Shown one piece after another: positions 53,670 to 62,572 of a stretch of DNA of 64,000 nucleotides. Each line of letters opens with the position of its first letter. Position 1 is the first letter of the stretch. The DNA comes from JAAGZL01 sp050291365. Its GTDB lineage: Bacteria; Pseudomonadota; Gammaproteobacteria; Chromatiales; Chromatiaceae. Made by a program: the position numbers and the translations under genes. The notes below the pieces were generated by a model that saw nothing but the letters and a program-made list of their open reading frames with translations, did not search any database and had not been told where the DNA came from. The stretch lies in NCBI GenBank assembly GCA_050291365.1, contig JBNKJS010000007.1:1-64000 (forward strand). The letters are read 5' to 3'.

Positions 53670-54821
53670 CTAGGCCTTTGATACCAGCAACACCCGTACT
53701 GGACCCGATATAATCTTGTTCTCCTCCGATGAAACTAGGCGCAACAACACCGCCGTACTCAGCTCCTGACCCTTGGCTACCAAGAGAGTGCCGGCTACTG
53801 AATATATATTTTGGTCGAGTATCATTCCTGCTTTCAGTTTGGTAATGGGGAGTGTCATAACCTCAAAACTAGCCCCACCTTTACCTGCAACAAGTGCCTG
53901 CACCAAGGCGGGATCATATATGCCTGGGTGCTCCTTTAGCTTTGCGATGGCATCTTCGCCACTCATATCTTGTGACACCAGACCGTCGTAGGCTAAAGCA
54001 ACCTTCAGTATCTGCCCCCCCAATATCCCTTTCTGTTCGAATGATAGATTTGGGCCAATATCTATCTTGTCTGTATCAGAATTCTGCTGTTCCACCATCG
54101 AGGCAATAACCTCAAAACGGGGAACATGCTGCAACAGACGCGCACCTATCTCTGGATGCTTATTGAACTGTTGTCGCTCATATTCTGATATCTCTTTACC
54201 TGCTGCTATCTTTTCCATTACTTCACTGGGCAAGGTTATGCAACCTAGCTGAGAAAGCATCGCGGCCAGCTCATAGTTCCAGACATCTTGTAGCTGTAGC
54301 TCTGTAGCCATATAGCGAACATTTCTTTTAATGCGGGAGGCTCGGCTGAATGATGCAGGATTTACCAGACCTAGAATGTCTGCCAACAGATTAACAGCAC
54401 CTTTTAGAGTCTTATTTAGCAACTCTTTCTCAGCGGTAACAAGTCGATACTGCTGAATGCCATCGATCATGGTCTCAAATAGAACCCCGATGGGTACGGG
54501 CTTCTGTAAAAAGCGGTAGATATTGCCGTCATTGATCGCCCTAATCGCTATATCAAGATTGGCATTGCCAGTTAGCATAACCCGCACTGTGTCCTGAGAA
54601 AGCATTCTTACCTGAACCAGGAAATCCAGCCCATCCATATTCGGCATCTGCATATCAGATATAACAACCGCAAAAGGCCCTTCGTAGGTGACCGCCTGAA
54701 TTGCATCCTCACCACTGGCGGCAGTAACCAAATTAATACGCTTGTGGAATTGGCGGGTAAACGAATCCAATAGATTGCGATCATCATCTACCAACAGAAC
54801 TTTTTCAGCAGGTTTAGACAT
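53670..54821 (-). CDS. Response regulator with degenerate HD-GYP domain (HnoD-like)
   Basis: A 383-residue protein: REC (~1-125, phosphoacceptor Asp56 in VVISDMQMPNMDG, QKP lysine) then a domain with HD-GYP spacing but without its catalytic residues. The HD pair is Ser190-Gln191 in LSQLGCITLP, the lysine is Cys194, the His-His-Glu is Glu-Gln-Gln (244-246), and no Gly-Tyr-Pro is found. It cannot hydrolyse c-di-GMP by the known mechanism. In Shewanella, HnoD is a receiver protein with a degenerate HD-GYP that controls the phosphodiesterase HnoB allosterically; the same operon context suggests a like role. It is 131 bases downstream of the REC-HDOD gene. Confidence 0.88.
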   Translation of the reverse strand: MSKPAEKVLLVDDDRNLLDSFTRQFHKRINLVTAASGEDAIQAVTYEGPFAVVISDMQMPNMDGLDFLVQVRMLSQDTVRVMLTGNANLDIAIRAINDGNIYRFLQKPVPIGVLFETMIDGIQQYRLVTAEKELLNKTLKGAVNLLADILGLVNPASFSRASRIKRNVRYMATELQLQDVWNYELAAMLSQLGCITLPSEVMEKIAAGKEISEYERQQFNKHPEIGARLLQHVPRFEVIASMVEQQNSDTDKIDIGPNLSFEQKGILGGQILKVALAYDGLVSQDMSGEDAIAKLKEHPGIYDPALVQALVAGKGGASFEVMTLPITKLKAGMILDQNIYSVAGTLLVAKGQELSTAVLLRLVSSEENKIISGPVRVLLVSKA

Positions 54822-54952
54822 AATTCGCCCCCTGAGCGTTATGCCACATTGCAGACATAAACCTCATCCAGAGTAGTACCCTTGTTGTATTCATTACTTT
54901 AAGTTTCCTTAAATTTTCTATCTAGAAAACCTCTTCAATTCCACTCCTCTTC

Positions 54953-56152
54953 CTAACTATCACAAAGCGCTTTCCACGCCAGCAAACTTCCTTCCAAACC
55001 CAAGGCACCCAGATATTCCATGTCTAGACTCTCGGGAGCTTGCGCTGTTTTTTTCTGACTACGGGCATCTTCCATAGCGCTGGCAACATGAACCGCTGTG
55101 AGAGGGGAAAATTGAGTTCCTCCAGAATTATATGGCATATGATGAAATGCAACCGCCTCCAACACCTCATCGGAGAACCCCCAAAGCCCAAATAGATAGG
55201 CTCCAACAGCCGCATGATCATTTCCAAAAACCTCACGTTCTGCGGCAAATGTATCTACTTGCTTTCTCTCCATCAATTCAACAACTTTTTTGTACTGTTC
55301 GGGAAAATTATCCACCAGAATAAGTATCCCAACATTGTGTAAAAAGCCAGACAAGTAACTCTGTTCAACAATATATTTATCGACCTTTTCTAACATCGCA
55401 ATTCGCTTAGCCAGAAGACCTACCCTGATGCTATGCCCAACCAACTCCTCTAATAACAACCCAAATTGCCTCAGCCTTTCTTCACTAAACTGAGAAAAAA
55501 GCCCCACCGAAAGCACCAGGTGCCTGATAATATCAATCCCCAGTAGTCTTGCCGCTTCTGCAGGGTTGGATACATGTCTGCCCAAACCGAAAAAGGCTGA
55601 GTTTACCATCTGAATAATCTTTGCAGAGATAGCCGGATCTTGCGACATGATCCCACCAACTTTACCTATCGAGACCTCTGGCGAATTCAGTTGTTCGACC
55701 ATTTCAGAGTATATTTGTGGAATACTGGGCAGAGAAACTATGCCTGAAACCACAGCCTGAAGCTTGGGATCAGATATTAAACTACGCTGATAAAACGACC
55801 TATCCAATGCCTCTTTCAGGGAATCTATATTACAGGGCTTAGGAAAAAACTGATGGGCCGATTTGACTGATTGCAACGTCATATCTTCTTTTGAGTGCCC
55901 AGATAAAATAAAGCGGATCACGCCTGGATAGAGATGAGATACCCCATCCAAAAGTTGTACGCCATCAATACCAGGCATGCGCATATCTGTTATTACTGCA
56001 TCGAAACTAATTTTCGACATCAAATCAAACGCCTCTTCGCCAGAAGAGACGAACAACATATCCCAACTCCCGCGTTCAGAGCGCAGGGCCCTGCGCAGCC
56101 CATCCAAGATGCCCTGATTATCGTCAACAAATAAAATCCGTTTTTTGTTCAT
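54953..56152 (-). CDS. Response regulator with HDOD output domain
   Basis: A 399-residue protein: REC (~1-120, phosphoacceptor Asp56 in DAVITDMRMPGIDG, Lys in FFPKP) followed by an HDOD domain (~140-335, with LPSIPQIYSEM and FLHNVGILIL, the latter in place of the HD motif). HDOD domains are non-catalytic relatives of HD domains and act in signalling and protein interaction. It lies 13 bases after the kinase stop, so kinase and regulator are almost certainly coexpressed and paired. It takes the position where an EAL protein (HnoB) is found in Shewanella and Vibrio H-NOX loci. Confidence 0.91.
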   Translation of the reverse strand: MNKKRILFVDDNQGILDGLRRALRSERGSWDMLFVSSGEEAFDLMSKISFDAVITDMRMPGIDGVQLLDGVSHLYPGVIRFILSGHSKEDMTLQSVKSAHQFFPKPCNIDSLKEALDRSFYQRSLISDPKLQAVVSGIVSLPSIPQIYSEMVEQLNSPEVSIGKVGGIMSQDPAISAKIIQMVNSAFFGLGRHVSNPAEAARLLGIDIIRHLVLSVGLFSQFSEERLRQFGLLLEELVGHSIRVGLLAKRIAMLEKVDKYIVEQSYLSGFLHNVGILILVDNFPEQYKKVVELMERKQVDTFAAEREVFGNDHAAVGAYLFGLWGFSDEVLEAVAFHHMPYNSGGTQFSPLTAVHVASAMEDARSQKKTAQAPESLDMEYLGALGLEGSLLAWKALCDS

Positions 56153-56165
56153 AAAGCTAATTCAC

Positions 56166-57494
56166 TCAGCAGCTGATCGGCAGACGTATTGTGAATACAG
56201 CGCCCTCTCCCACCTTGCTCTCAACTTCAATAGTTCCACTGTGCTTATCCACAATAGAAGAGTAGGTTATGGCCAGTCCCTGACCAGTACCTTTACCAAC
56301 ACCCTTGGTTGTGAAGAAGGGATCAAAGATACGCGGAAGAACTTCCTCCGGAATTCCTACGCCTGTGTCGCTAATCACAATCTCAATCCATGGCCCTGAC
56401 TTTCTTGTTGAAATAGTTATGATGCCTTTTTTATCCTCGCTTTTCTCTGTTTTGTCTTTAATGGATTGAGCTGCATTTACTACTGTATTCAAGATCGCTT
56501 GATTAAAATCCCCTGGGTAACATGGCACCATTGGCAGAGAGGGGTCCAGTTCCAATTTCATCTCGGCATAATATTTCCACTCATTACGCGATACTGTAAT
56601 AGTGCTCTCTATAGCAGAATTGATATCAATTAGAGTCTTCTCATCTATCCCCGGGTGGGAGAACTCTTTCATGGCCCGCACAATATCTCCAACACGCGCT
56701 ATCCCCTCAAGAGACTGGCTAATGGCCTTGGGTATCTCAACTCGCAGGTAGTCTAAGTCTATCTCTTCTGCTAGCTCTTCCGCTTCAGCGATAAGCTCTT
56801 TTGATACCTCCCCCTGTTTAGATTCTTCAATTATCCGATCCCTGACTTCGCCCAGTTTTTTGATATCGTCGAATGCCTCTTTAATAAACCTTGTGTTGTC
56901 ACCAATGAATTGAATGGGGGTGTTTATTTCGTGTGCGATACCTGCAGCAAGTTGGCCTATAGATTCCAGTTTTTGTGCATGCCTCAGTTGTATCTCCATC
57001 TTGTCCCACTCCTCCTCTGATTCCTTGCGACTAGTAATATCACGCACACTGATAATTACCATGTCTCGATCGGGAATATTGGCCTTAGTTACATTGAGCT
57101 CTATGGGAATTTTTGTGCCATCGCTATGAATCCCAATAGTTTCATGCAAGGTATTGATCGGCTCATGCTCACTAGCCTCGAGATAATACAGAAAGCCCTC
57201 ATGTCCATCAGAATCTAACAGCTCATCGATATTATGACCGACCATACCTCCCATTAAATATCCAAACAGCAACTTGGCAGCACGATTTAACATCTTAATC
57301 GTACCGGCCTTATCCACAATAATGATTCCATCACCGGTCGCCTCTAGGATTGAACGGCTGGCCTCTTCTCTCTCTCTGAGGTCCTGATTCAGTTCATACA
57401 GCTCAAGACTCTTTTGCTCTAATAGCTCCTCCGCCTGTTTGCGAGCAGCCCTTTCACGAGCACATCTTTTAGTAAGACGATCAACCTCACTCAT
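56166..57494 (-). CDS. Cytoplasmic PAS histidine kinase, HnoK-like
   Basis: A 442-residue soluble kinase: N-terminal coiled coil (~5-45), PAS (~45-155, then an RDIT motif), HisKA-like dimerisation with His188 in LAAGIAHEINTPIQF, and HATPase_c (NAAQSI, DTGVGI, GTGQGLAI). No membrane segment is present. Its ATG directly follows the TGA of the H-NOX gene, so the two are translated together and the H-NOX protein should regulate it, as in H-NOX/HnoK pairs where ligand-bound H-NOX inhibits the kinase. Its PAS domain could add a second input. Three receiver proteins nearby are candidate targets. Confidence 0.92.
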   Translation of the reverse strand: MSEVDRLTKRCARERAARKQAEELLEQKSLELYELNQDLREREEASRSILEATGDGIIIVDKAGTIKMLNRAAKLLFGYLMGGMVGHNIDELLDSDGHEGFLYYLEASEHEPINTLHETIGIHSDGTKIPIELNVTKANIPDRDMVIISVRDITSRKESEEEWDKMEIQLRHAQKLESIGQLAAGIAHEINTPIQFIGDNTRFIKEAFDDIKKLGEVRDRIIEESKQGEVSKELIAEAEELAEEIDLDYLRVEIPKAISQSLEGIARVGDIVRAMKEFSHPGIDEKTLIDINSAIESTITVSRNEWKYYAEMKLELDPSLPMVPCYPGDFNQAILNTVVNAAQSIKDKTEKSEDKKGIITISTRKSGPWIEIVISDTGVGIPEEVLPRIFDPFFTTKGVGKGTGQGLAITYSSIVDKHSGTIEVESKVGEGAVFTIRLPISC

Positions 57495-58043
57495 TCAATG
57501 TTCCTTCAATGTTAACAAGAACCTAACAGCGGTTTTCTCTTCATTTGGACCCAGCTCGCGCTCAATACTGATATTCTCGCCAAAATGATTTACCACGCCT
57601 TCAATCATACCCTGGGCAAGATCGGCAAAGGGGCGCTTGGATTGGTAAATTACAACAAACTGATCCGAATGGAATGACTCAAATTCAAATGTTGGAAGCT
57701 TTGCATCTGGATAGAGTTTACGCACCTCCTGATTCATATAATCTTCTACTGAATAGAGAAGCTCAAAGGTTGATTTGGCATTATGGGTAAAATGAGGAAA
57801 GCCAACAATTAGACTCTCGAACAGATACTTTCCAAATCCACGCAACAGATCAGAGGAAGAGACACCACTCAGCTCACTCAAGGCGGCTACCAGACTGACC
57901 AATTCTTGGTGCGGATAGCTACCAACGGTGGTATATGCGCCACCTGAGGGCAGGTCGCAGCTATCAATGATGTCATCCACCATATCAGCTGAATAGGTCG
58001 ACTCAACATATTCAAGAAACCCAGAAAATATTAAGCCTTTCAT
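57495..58043 (-). CDS. H-NOX family sensor protein lacking the proximal histidine
   Basis: A 182-residue H-NOX (haem NO/O2-binding) family protein. The N-terminal GLIFSGFLEYVE, the helical core and the YxSxR haem-propionate motif (Tyr133, Ser135, Arg137 in VIYQSKRPF) are kept. The segment SVEDYMNQEVRKLYPDAKLP aligns with the helix that in H-NOX proteins reads IHxEVxKLYP, where His ligates haem; here that residue is Asn104 (codon 57732-57734, AAT). The protein may bind haem through another residue, bind it weakly or use no haem. It is first in an operon with the kinase at 56166 and starts at ATG 58041-58043. Confidence 0.92.
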   Translation of the reverse strand: MKGLIFSGFLEYVESTYSADMVDDIIDSCDLPSGGAYTTVGSYPHQELVSLVAALSELSGVSSSDLLRGFGKYLFESLIVGFPHFTHNAKSTFELLYSVEDYMNQEVRKLYPDAKLPTFEFESFHSDQFVVIYQSKRPFADLAQGMIEGVVNHFGENISIERELGPNEEKTAVRFLLTLKEH

Positions 58044-58180
58044 ATAGCTACCATATTACTAATCCATGTTGGCAATATTTTTTTGCGTATATTACTAGCT
58101 GGCCCTAATCCGCATGGGCCGCATCAATTGCTAGTACACCCCTTCATGTTGGCGCTTGAAGTATGAAAAACTTTAGTAAT

Positions 58181-59047
58181 TTATTTACCAAAACAGGCTG
58201 GTAGCCCAGACTCCATGGAGGGATGGATCAGGGTTACCCCAAGCTCCTTCTTTAGTTTGCTATTATCCACCCTTCTGGACTCCTGCATATATGAGAGCAT
58301 TCCAGTAGAAAGTTGATGTTCGGCCTGTGACAGAGATATTTCAGGAGGCAAAGGCAGACCTGCCAGTTCTGCAATTCGGTTGAAGTAATCGATCATGGTG
58401 CCTGGAGACCCGTCACTGACGTTATAGACCGCACCATCTCCACCCCTTTCCATGGCGGCAACACACACCTGCACCAGATCATCTACATGAATTCGGTTGG
58501 TCCAGGGAGACTCCTTGGCACACACGAGAGGGAGCCCTTTACGTAGCCGCTCCAGTGGCAACTTGCCCGGACCATAGATACCGGCCACCCGTAGAATTAC
58601 TAGCTCACGCCCCGTCTTAGACCGCCACTCTTGCAAACTGCACTCTGCATCCCAGCGCCTTTTGGCCCTGGAAACCACAGGATCCACAGAGCGCTCCTCA
58701 GTCACCCATTCACCTTTGCAGTCTCCGTAGACCCCCGTGGTACTGAGATAGACTATTCTGCTTGGATCTCCCTGACTCTCAAACTCAGATATCAGCTTGC
58801 GTACCCTGGTATCTATAACACCGGTCTTAGGGGGCGGAATAAAATAGAAAAGCGTAGAATCCTTTAGCGGAAGCTCCGGCAAAACGGTCTGGTCCAGGTC
58901 TGCCTGTAAAGCGCTGACCCCCAGCCCATGCAATATATCCACACTAGCGGCACTACGCACAACACCAAGGGGGTCTCCGTTGGTTTCGAGATAGTGGGTA
59001 GCGATAAGCCGACCTAAATAACCGCACCCAAAGATCAGCTCAGGCAT
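58181..59047 (-). CDS. SDR-family NAD(P)-dependent epimerase/reductase, YeeZ-like
   Basis: A 288-residue extended short-chain dehydrogenase/reductase. The nucleotide motif is FGCGYLGR (residues 6-13), a variant of GxxGxxG, with YLSTTGVYG at the Ser site and LRVAGIYGPG and NVSDG later. The catalytic YxxxK does not appear in normal form: where Tyr and Lys are expected the chain reads Val-Ser-Arg-Ala-Lys-Arg. It may thus be a non-canonical or non-catalytic member, as are several YeeZ-type proteins. Substrate unknown. Its ATG lies 12 bases after the hemY stop on the same strand, so it may be the last gene of the haem cluster. Confidence 0.85.
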   Translation of the reverse strand: MPELIFGCGYLGRLIATHYLETNGDPLGVVRSAASVDILHGLGVSALQADLDQTVLPELPLKDSTLFYFIPPPKTGVIDTRVRKLISEFESQGDPSRIVYLSTTGVYGDCKGEWVTEERSVDPVVSRAKRRWDAECSLQEWRSKTGRELVILRVAGIYGPGKLPLERLRKGLPLVCAKESPWTNRIHVDDLVQVCVAAMERGGDGAVYNVSDGSPGTMIDYFNRIAELAGLPLPPEISLSQAEHQLSTGMLSYMQESRRVDNSKLKKELGVTLIHPSMESGLPACFGK

Positions 59048-59059
59048 TAGGCTATGTTA

Positions 59060-60367
59060 TCAGGAGGATTCGCTAGCCGCCGGCAAGGGGGCATCCAGAG
59101 GCTGACGCAGATCAGATGGAGATGGATCCTTATCCTGACCATCCTTAACCTTACGCCCATCATACTCCCATGACCGCACCTCCGGACCATTGGATGTAAG
59201 CTCAAGGCCAGCACGATAATTTTCCAAGGCCAGATCCTTCTCCCCCATCTGTTGCAACAGAATCCCCAGCTCCTGATACGCCTCGGCGGAAGGATCAGCA
59301 CCGATACTTGCCTCCAGATAGCTCCGGGCCTTGCCCCATAATTTGCTGCGCAGACATATGTGGGCCAGGGCTAGCAACAGTGCTGGACTACTTTGATGCA
59401 GCCCCAACCAAGACTCGGCACGACTCAACTGTCGCGCCGGATTCTTCCCCTCAATCAAACCATAAAGCTCAACCAGGCGTTCATTCCAGGCCTTATCTAT
59501 GGCATCCTCCAGCAGATGCTCAGCCTCCTCATCAGCACCATTTGCCTTTAGCTGCCTAACATAAATCTCAACTATATCTGCCTGACCACGTAGATGCTTA
59601 GGGATCTGTTTCCATATGCCACTAAGTTGCTCCTTAGCCTCGCCTGCAACTGCCTGCTGCATTAGACCCACATAGGTCTTCACCTCAATCTCATTCAGAT
59701 CATCCCTGGAGATGACATCACTCTTATGTAACTCTGGTAACAACGTCTTCAGGGCAAGCCAATCTTCCAATCGCAGATAGAGTCCCTGCAATAACTTGAG
59801 CACATAACCATGCTTGGGGGCAATCTCTCTCAGATGCATTAAAGTAGCCAACGCCTGTTCCATCTGAGCGTTGGAAAGCTGCAACTCCGCCTGGGTTAGA
59901 GACACCGCCAATTCTTCTGACGGCATGCTCTCATGAGCCAATTTAAGATAGCTATCACGCTTGGCAAATGCACCCTGCTCTTGGGCGGTACGGGCTGCAG
60001 CGAGATAGTTCAATATAGGCTTGTCCGACACCTCAACATATTTGGTAAGTTTTTGTTCCGCGCTCTTCCATTTGCCAGCGGCCATATCCAGCAGGCCATT
60101 TGCTAGAGAGTTTTGCGCCCGCTGCTTCTGCCGACCTTTTTTCCACTCCTGCCATCGCTCAGGAATAGACCACAAGCTAGCCAAGCTGCGAATAGCAAGA
60201 TAGAGCACTAGAAAAAGGGCCAGATCTAGCAGTATAAACAGGGCCAAACTCCCCTCCACAGTCCAGTGGCCGAATCCTAACAGGGCATAGCCATTATTCT
60301 GGATCAACAGGGATACCAGCGCCACCGAGAGCGCAATAAGGATGAGCGCGCCTATCAGCTTCTTCAT
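59060..60367 (-). CDS. hemY: HemY, TPR membrane protein of the haem cluster
   Basis: A 435-residue inner-membrane protein with two N-terminal transmembrane helices (~5-25 and ~40-60) and a large TPR-rich domain (~90-410). Length and layout match the gammaproteobacterial HemY (E. coli 398), which is not protoporphyrinogen oxidase despite the shared name; a role in the late haem pathway or its organisation has been proposed. The C-terminal ~30 residues are charged and Pro-rich. The ATG overlaps the hemX stop by 4 bases. Confidence 0.92.
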   Translation of the reverse strand: MKKLIGALILIALSVALVSLLIQNNGYALLGFGHWTVEGSLALFILLDLALFLVLYLAIRSLASLWSIPERWQEWKKGRQKQRAQNSLANGLLDMAAGKWKSAEQKLTKYVEVSDKPILNYLAAARTAQEQGAFAKRDSYLKLAHESMPSEELAVSLTQAELQLSNAQMEQALATLMHLREIAPKHGYVLKLLQGLYLRLEDWLALKTLLPELHKSDVISRDDLNEIEVKTYVGLMQQAVAGEAKEQLSGIWKQIPKHLRGQADIVEIYVRQLKANGADEEAEHLLEDAIDKAWNERLVELYGLIEGKNPARQLSRAESWLGLHQSSPALLLALAHICLRSKLWGKARSYLEASIGADPSAEAYQELGILLQQMGEKDLALENYRAGLELTSNGPEVRSWEYDGRKVKDGQDKDPSPSDLRQPLDAPLPAASESS

Positions 60368-61689
60368 GGCGCCTCCTTCTGCTTTGCTCCAACAGGCTTC
60401 TGCTCTTCCTCAGTTTTTTCCTGTACTCCTTCAACCGGCTTCGATTCCTCACTAACCACCGATTGCTCTTCGTCCAGAGCCCTTTGCCCCTCTTCAGCCG
60501 GTCTCGGCTCCTCCTCTAGCTGTTTCAGTTCCTGTTCGACCTGCTGCCGTTTTTCACCCACTGACTTCGGTGCTTCTTCCGCCTGTTTCGGAGCTTCGTC
60601 TGCTGGCTTCGGGGCCTCGCCGCCCCGCCCCTGCTGTTCTAGAAGCATGCGCAGCGAACCAGAGATGTCTGGCATCTTGGCCTCAAGCTCCAGTTTTGCA
60701 AGTTCGTTAACTCCATCCAGCATGCTTTTGGTTAGGGCATGCTCCTGATCAAAGAACTCTTTAATCCATGCTTCACCCCTTTGTAGGCTGGCATCAAACA
60801 GGGTCTGGTCTCTGCGCAACAGCGCAAGCCTTGCCCCCTCCAGTTGCAATCTGAGGTTTTGATAGAGGAAGAATGTATCATCCGGCTCCAGCATGGTAGT
60901 AACCGGGCGGTCACTGCGTCTCACCTTAAGTAGAGACTTTAATCCTCCCCAAAAATCCTCCAGAACCCTGTCGAAATTGAACTCCTTCTCCTCCGCAACA
61001 GCTTCAGATTCCTCGCTGGCTACCGAAACCGAATGAGGCAGTTTCAGCTTATCCACCTGAGATATGAGACCCGACAGTTTCGCTGCCTGTCCGGCCAGAT
61101 CCAAATCCTTTATCCCCTTAAGCTCGACCATTTCGGATGCCAACTTCTCCCGGACGGCAGTCCAGGCCGGATCACCAGAATCAAGCAGGCGCTTATCTGC
61201 ACGTTGCAGAGCAACCAACGCGGTAATGTTATCCCCTTCAAGTTGTAGGCGATGGTTGGCTATGCGCATCAAATACTCCGCCTCTGCCACCAACCACTGG
61301 GTGCTGCTTCTGCCCACACGTTCGTACACCAGTTCCAGAGACTGGTTCATCTCCTCTGTCTGCCTCTTCAGCCACTCGTCCTGTTCCTTAATGGCTGTCT
61401 GCTGTGCAGACAACGCCTGGTCAGACCTATCCAGATGTCCCTTGGCCTCCTGCTGTTGTTCCTTTAGCTCAGACAGCAGTTGCCTCTCCTGTTGCAGGGC
61501 GTTATTAAGTTCATCTAATTTCAGATAACCAATAACCGAACCAGTCAATGCCAGTACCAGAGCAAAAATGGCCACTTTCTGTGATGCCTTGGGAGGGTTT
61601 TGAGAAGAATCAGCCTTCACTGTCTTTTCTGTTGATTCAGCCTGCTCATGGGCAGCCGGTTCAATTTCCTGTTTTTCTATATCATTCAT
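60364..61689 (-). CDS. hemX: HemX, membrane-anchored protein of the haem cluster
   Basis: A ~441-residue protein with a charged N-terminus, one transmembrane helix (KVAIFALVLALTGSVIGYL), a coiled coil (~55-140) and a helical periplasmic domain, the HemX (PF04375) layout. In other gammaproteobacteria the product is a proposed organiser of haem synthesis, not a methyltransferase. The last ~90 residues are a Lys/Glu/Pro low-complexity tail absent from most relatives. The start is placed at ATG 61687-61689 (Met-Asn-Asp-Ile-Glu); the frame extends to 61749 but that stretch looks non-homologous. It is first in an overlapping pair with hemY. Confidence 0.9.
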   Translation of the reverse strand: MNDIEKQEIEPAAHEQAESTEKTVKADSSQNPPKASQKVAIFALVLALTGSVIGYLKLDELNNALQQERQLLSELKEQQQEAKGHLDRSDQALSAQQTAIKEQDEWLKRQTEEMNQSLELVYERVGRSSTQWLVAEAEYLMRIANHRLQLEGDNITALVALQRADKRLLDSGDPAWTAVREKLASEMVELKGIKDLDLAGQAAKLSGLISQVDKLKLPHSVSVASEESEAVAEEKEFNFDRVLEDFWGGLKSLLKVRRSDRPVTTMLEPDDTFFLYQNLRLQLEGARLALLRRDQTLFDASLQRGEAWIKEFFDQEHALTKSMLDGVNELAKLELEAKMPDISGSLRMLLEQQGRGGEAPKPADEAPKQAEEAPKSVGEKRQQVEQELKQLEEEPRPAEEGQRALDEEQSVVSEESKPVEGVQEKTEEEQKPVGAKQKEAP

Positions 61690-61801
61690 ATTTTGTTCCA
61701 AGGGATATATGTAGAGGGCACCAGAAAAATTCTTAATGAAATTAATCAACGCCCCCCTTCAGATCAAGAGTAGCAAAGTAGGTTCGCATCTGGAAGTAAC
61801 A

Positions 61802-62572
61802 CTAGTGCCTGTTTTCAGACCATTCACATATTGCCGCGAGCAGGCTCCGGTCAGATGCCTCATCCGCCAGGACCACCATGCCGCAACCAATCTCTTCTGC
61901 CCGCGCCTTTATGCGCTCACTTACTACCACCAGAGGAGTCTCACGTAACATGCTCCTGCCTGCCTCTCCTAACAAGGAGTGTAGGTTCTCCAGGATTCCG
62001 CAACTGGTTGCCGTAACTATATCTACCTCTCTCTCCCAGGCGCTAATGAGCGGTTTCGCATCTATAGAGGCAATCTTCCTTGAGTACACCTCTGCATAAT
62101 CTACCCTGGCACCACGCTCACGTAGCGTCTCACCCAGCAGCGTGCGGCCACCATTGCCGCGCAGGATCAAAATGCGTTTGCTATCCACTTCAGTCAGCTC
62201 TGGCATTGCCAACAAGGATTCGCTATCAAACCTCTCTTCCGGTTTAACATCTACCCCAATCCCTCTCTCGGACAGTGCCCTGGCAGTGCCTTTGCCGACA
62301 GCACATATCCTGGCCTCGGCAGGTAGCTCTCTCCCTTCCATCAGGTCAATACCGTACTTCACCGCGTTTGGACTTACGAATATGACTATCTGGCAGCCAT
62401 CCATGCTCTGCAGCATAGCCTTGGCTGCACCCCTGTCTTCAGCTGGCCCAATAGTTGTGGTTGGAAAGTGAACTGGCCTGCCGCCGTATTCAGTAATCAT
62501 TTCGCATAAGGCCTCTCCCTGCCCGCTGGGGCGGGTCACCAGAACCCCAATGCCATGCAGATCGCAATTCAT
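61802..62572 (-). CDS. hemD: Uroporphyrinogen-III synthase
   Basis: A 256-residue enzyme of the HemD family that cyclises hydroxymethylbilane to uroporphyrinogen III with ring D inversion. Two Rossmann-like lobes are visible with the conserved VTRPSGQGEAL at the start, IFVSPNAVKYG, CAVGKGTA and a later TSCGI near the second lobe. Sequence conservation in this family is low, so the assignment also rests on the hemX/hemY context. hemC, its normal upstream neighbour, is missing: only 111 bases separate it from the AlgR-type gene. Length matches E. coli HemD (246). Confidence 0.92.
   Translation of the reverse strand: MNCDLHGIGVLVTRPSGQGEALCEMITEYGGRPVHFPTTTIGPAEDRGAAKAMLQSMDGCQIVIFVSPNAVKYGIDLMEGRELPAEARICAVGKGTARALSERGIGVDVKPEERFDSESLLAMPELTEVDSKRILILRGNGGRTLLGETLRERGARVDYAEVYSRKIASIDAKPLISAWEREVDIVTATSCGILENLHSLLGEAGRSMLRETPLVVVSERIKARAEEIGCGMVVLADEASDRSLLAAICEWSENRH

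Noticed and set aside
58065..58153. Direct repeat CATGTTGGC at 58065-58073 and 58145-58153 near the H-NOX start
   Set aside because: Nine bases twice in 90 is weak, and the second copy is far from a promoter-like element.
59060..60367. Protoporphyrinogen oxidase by the name hemY
   Set aside because: It has TPRs and two membrane helices and no flavin motif; it is the gammaproteobacterial HemY, a different protein.
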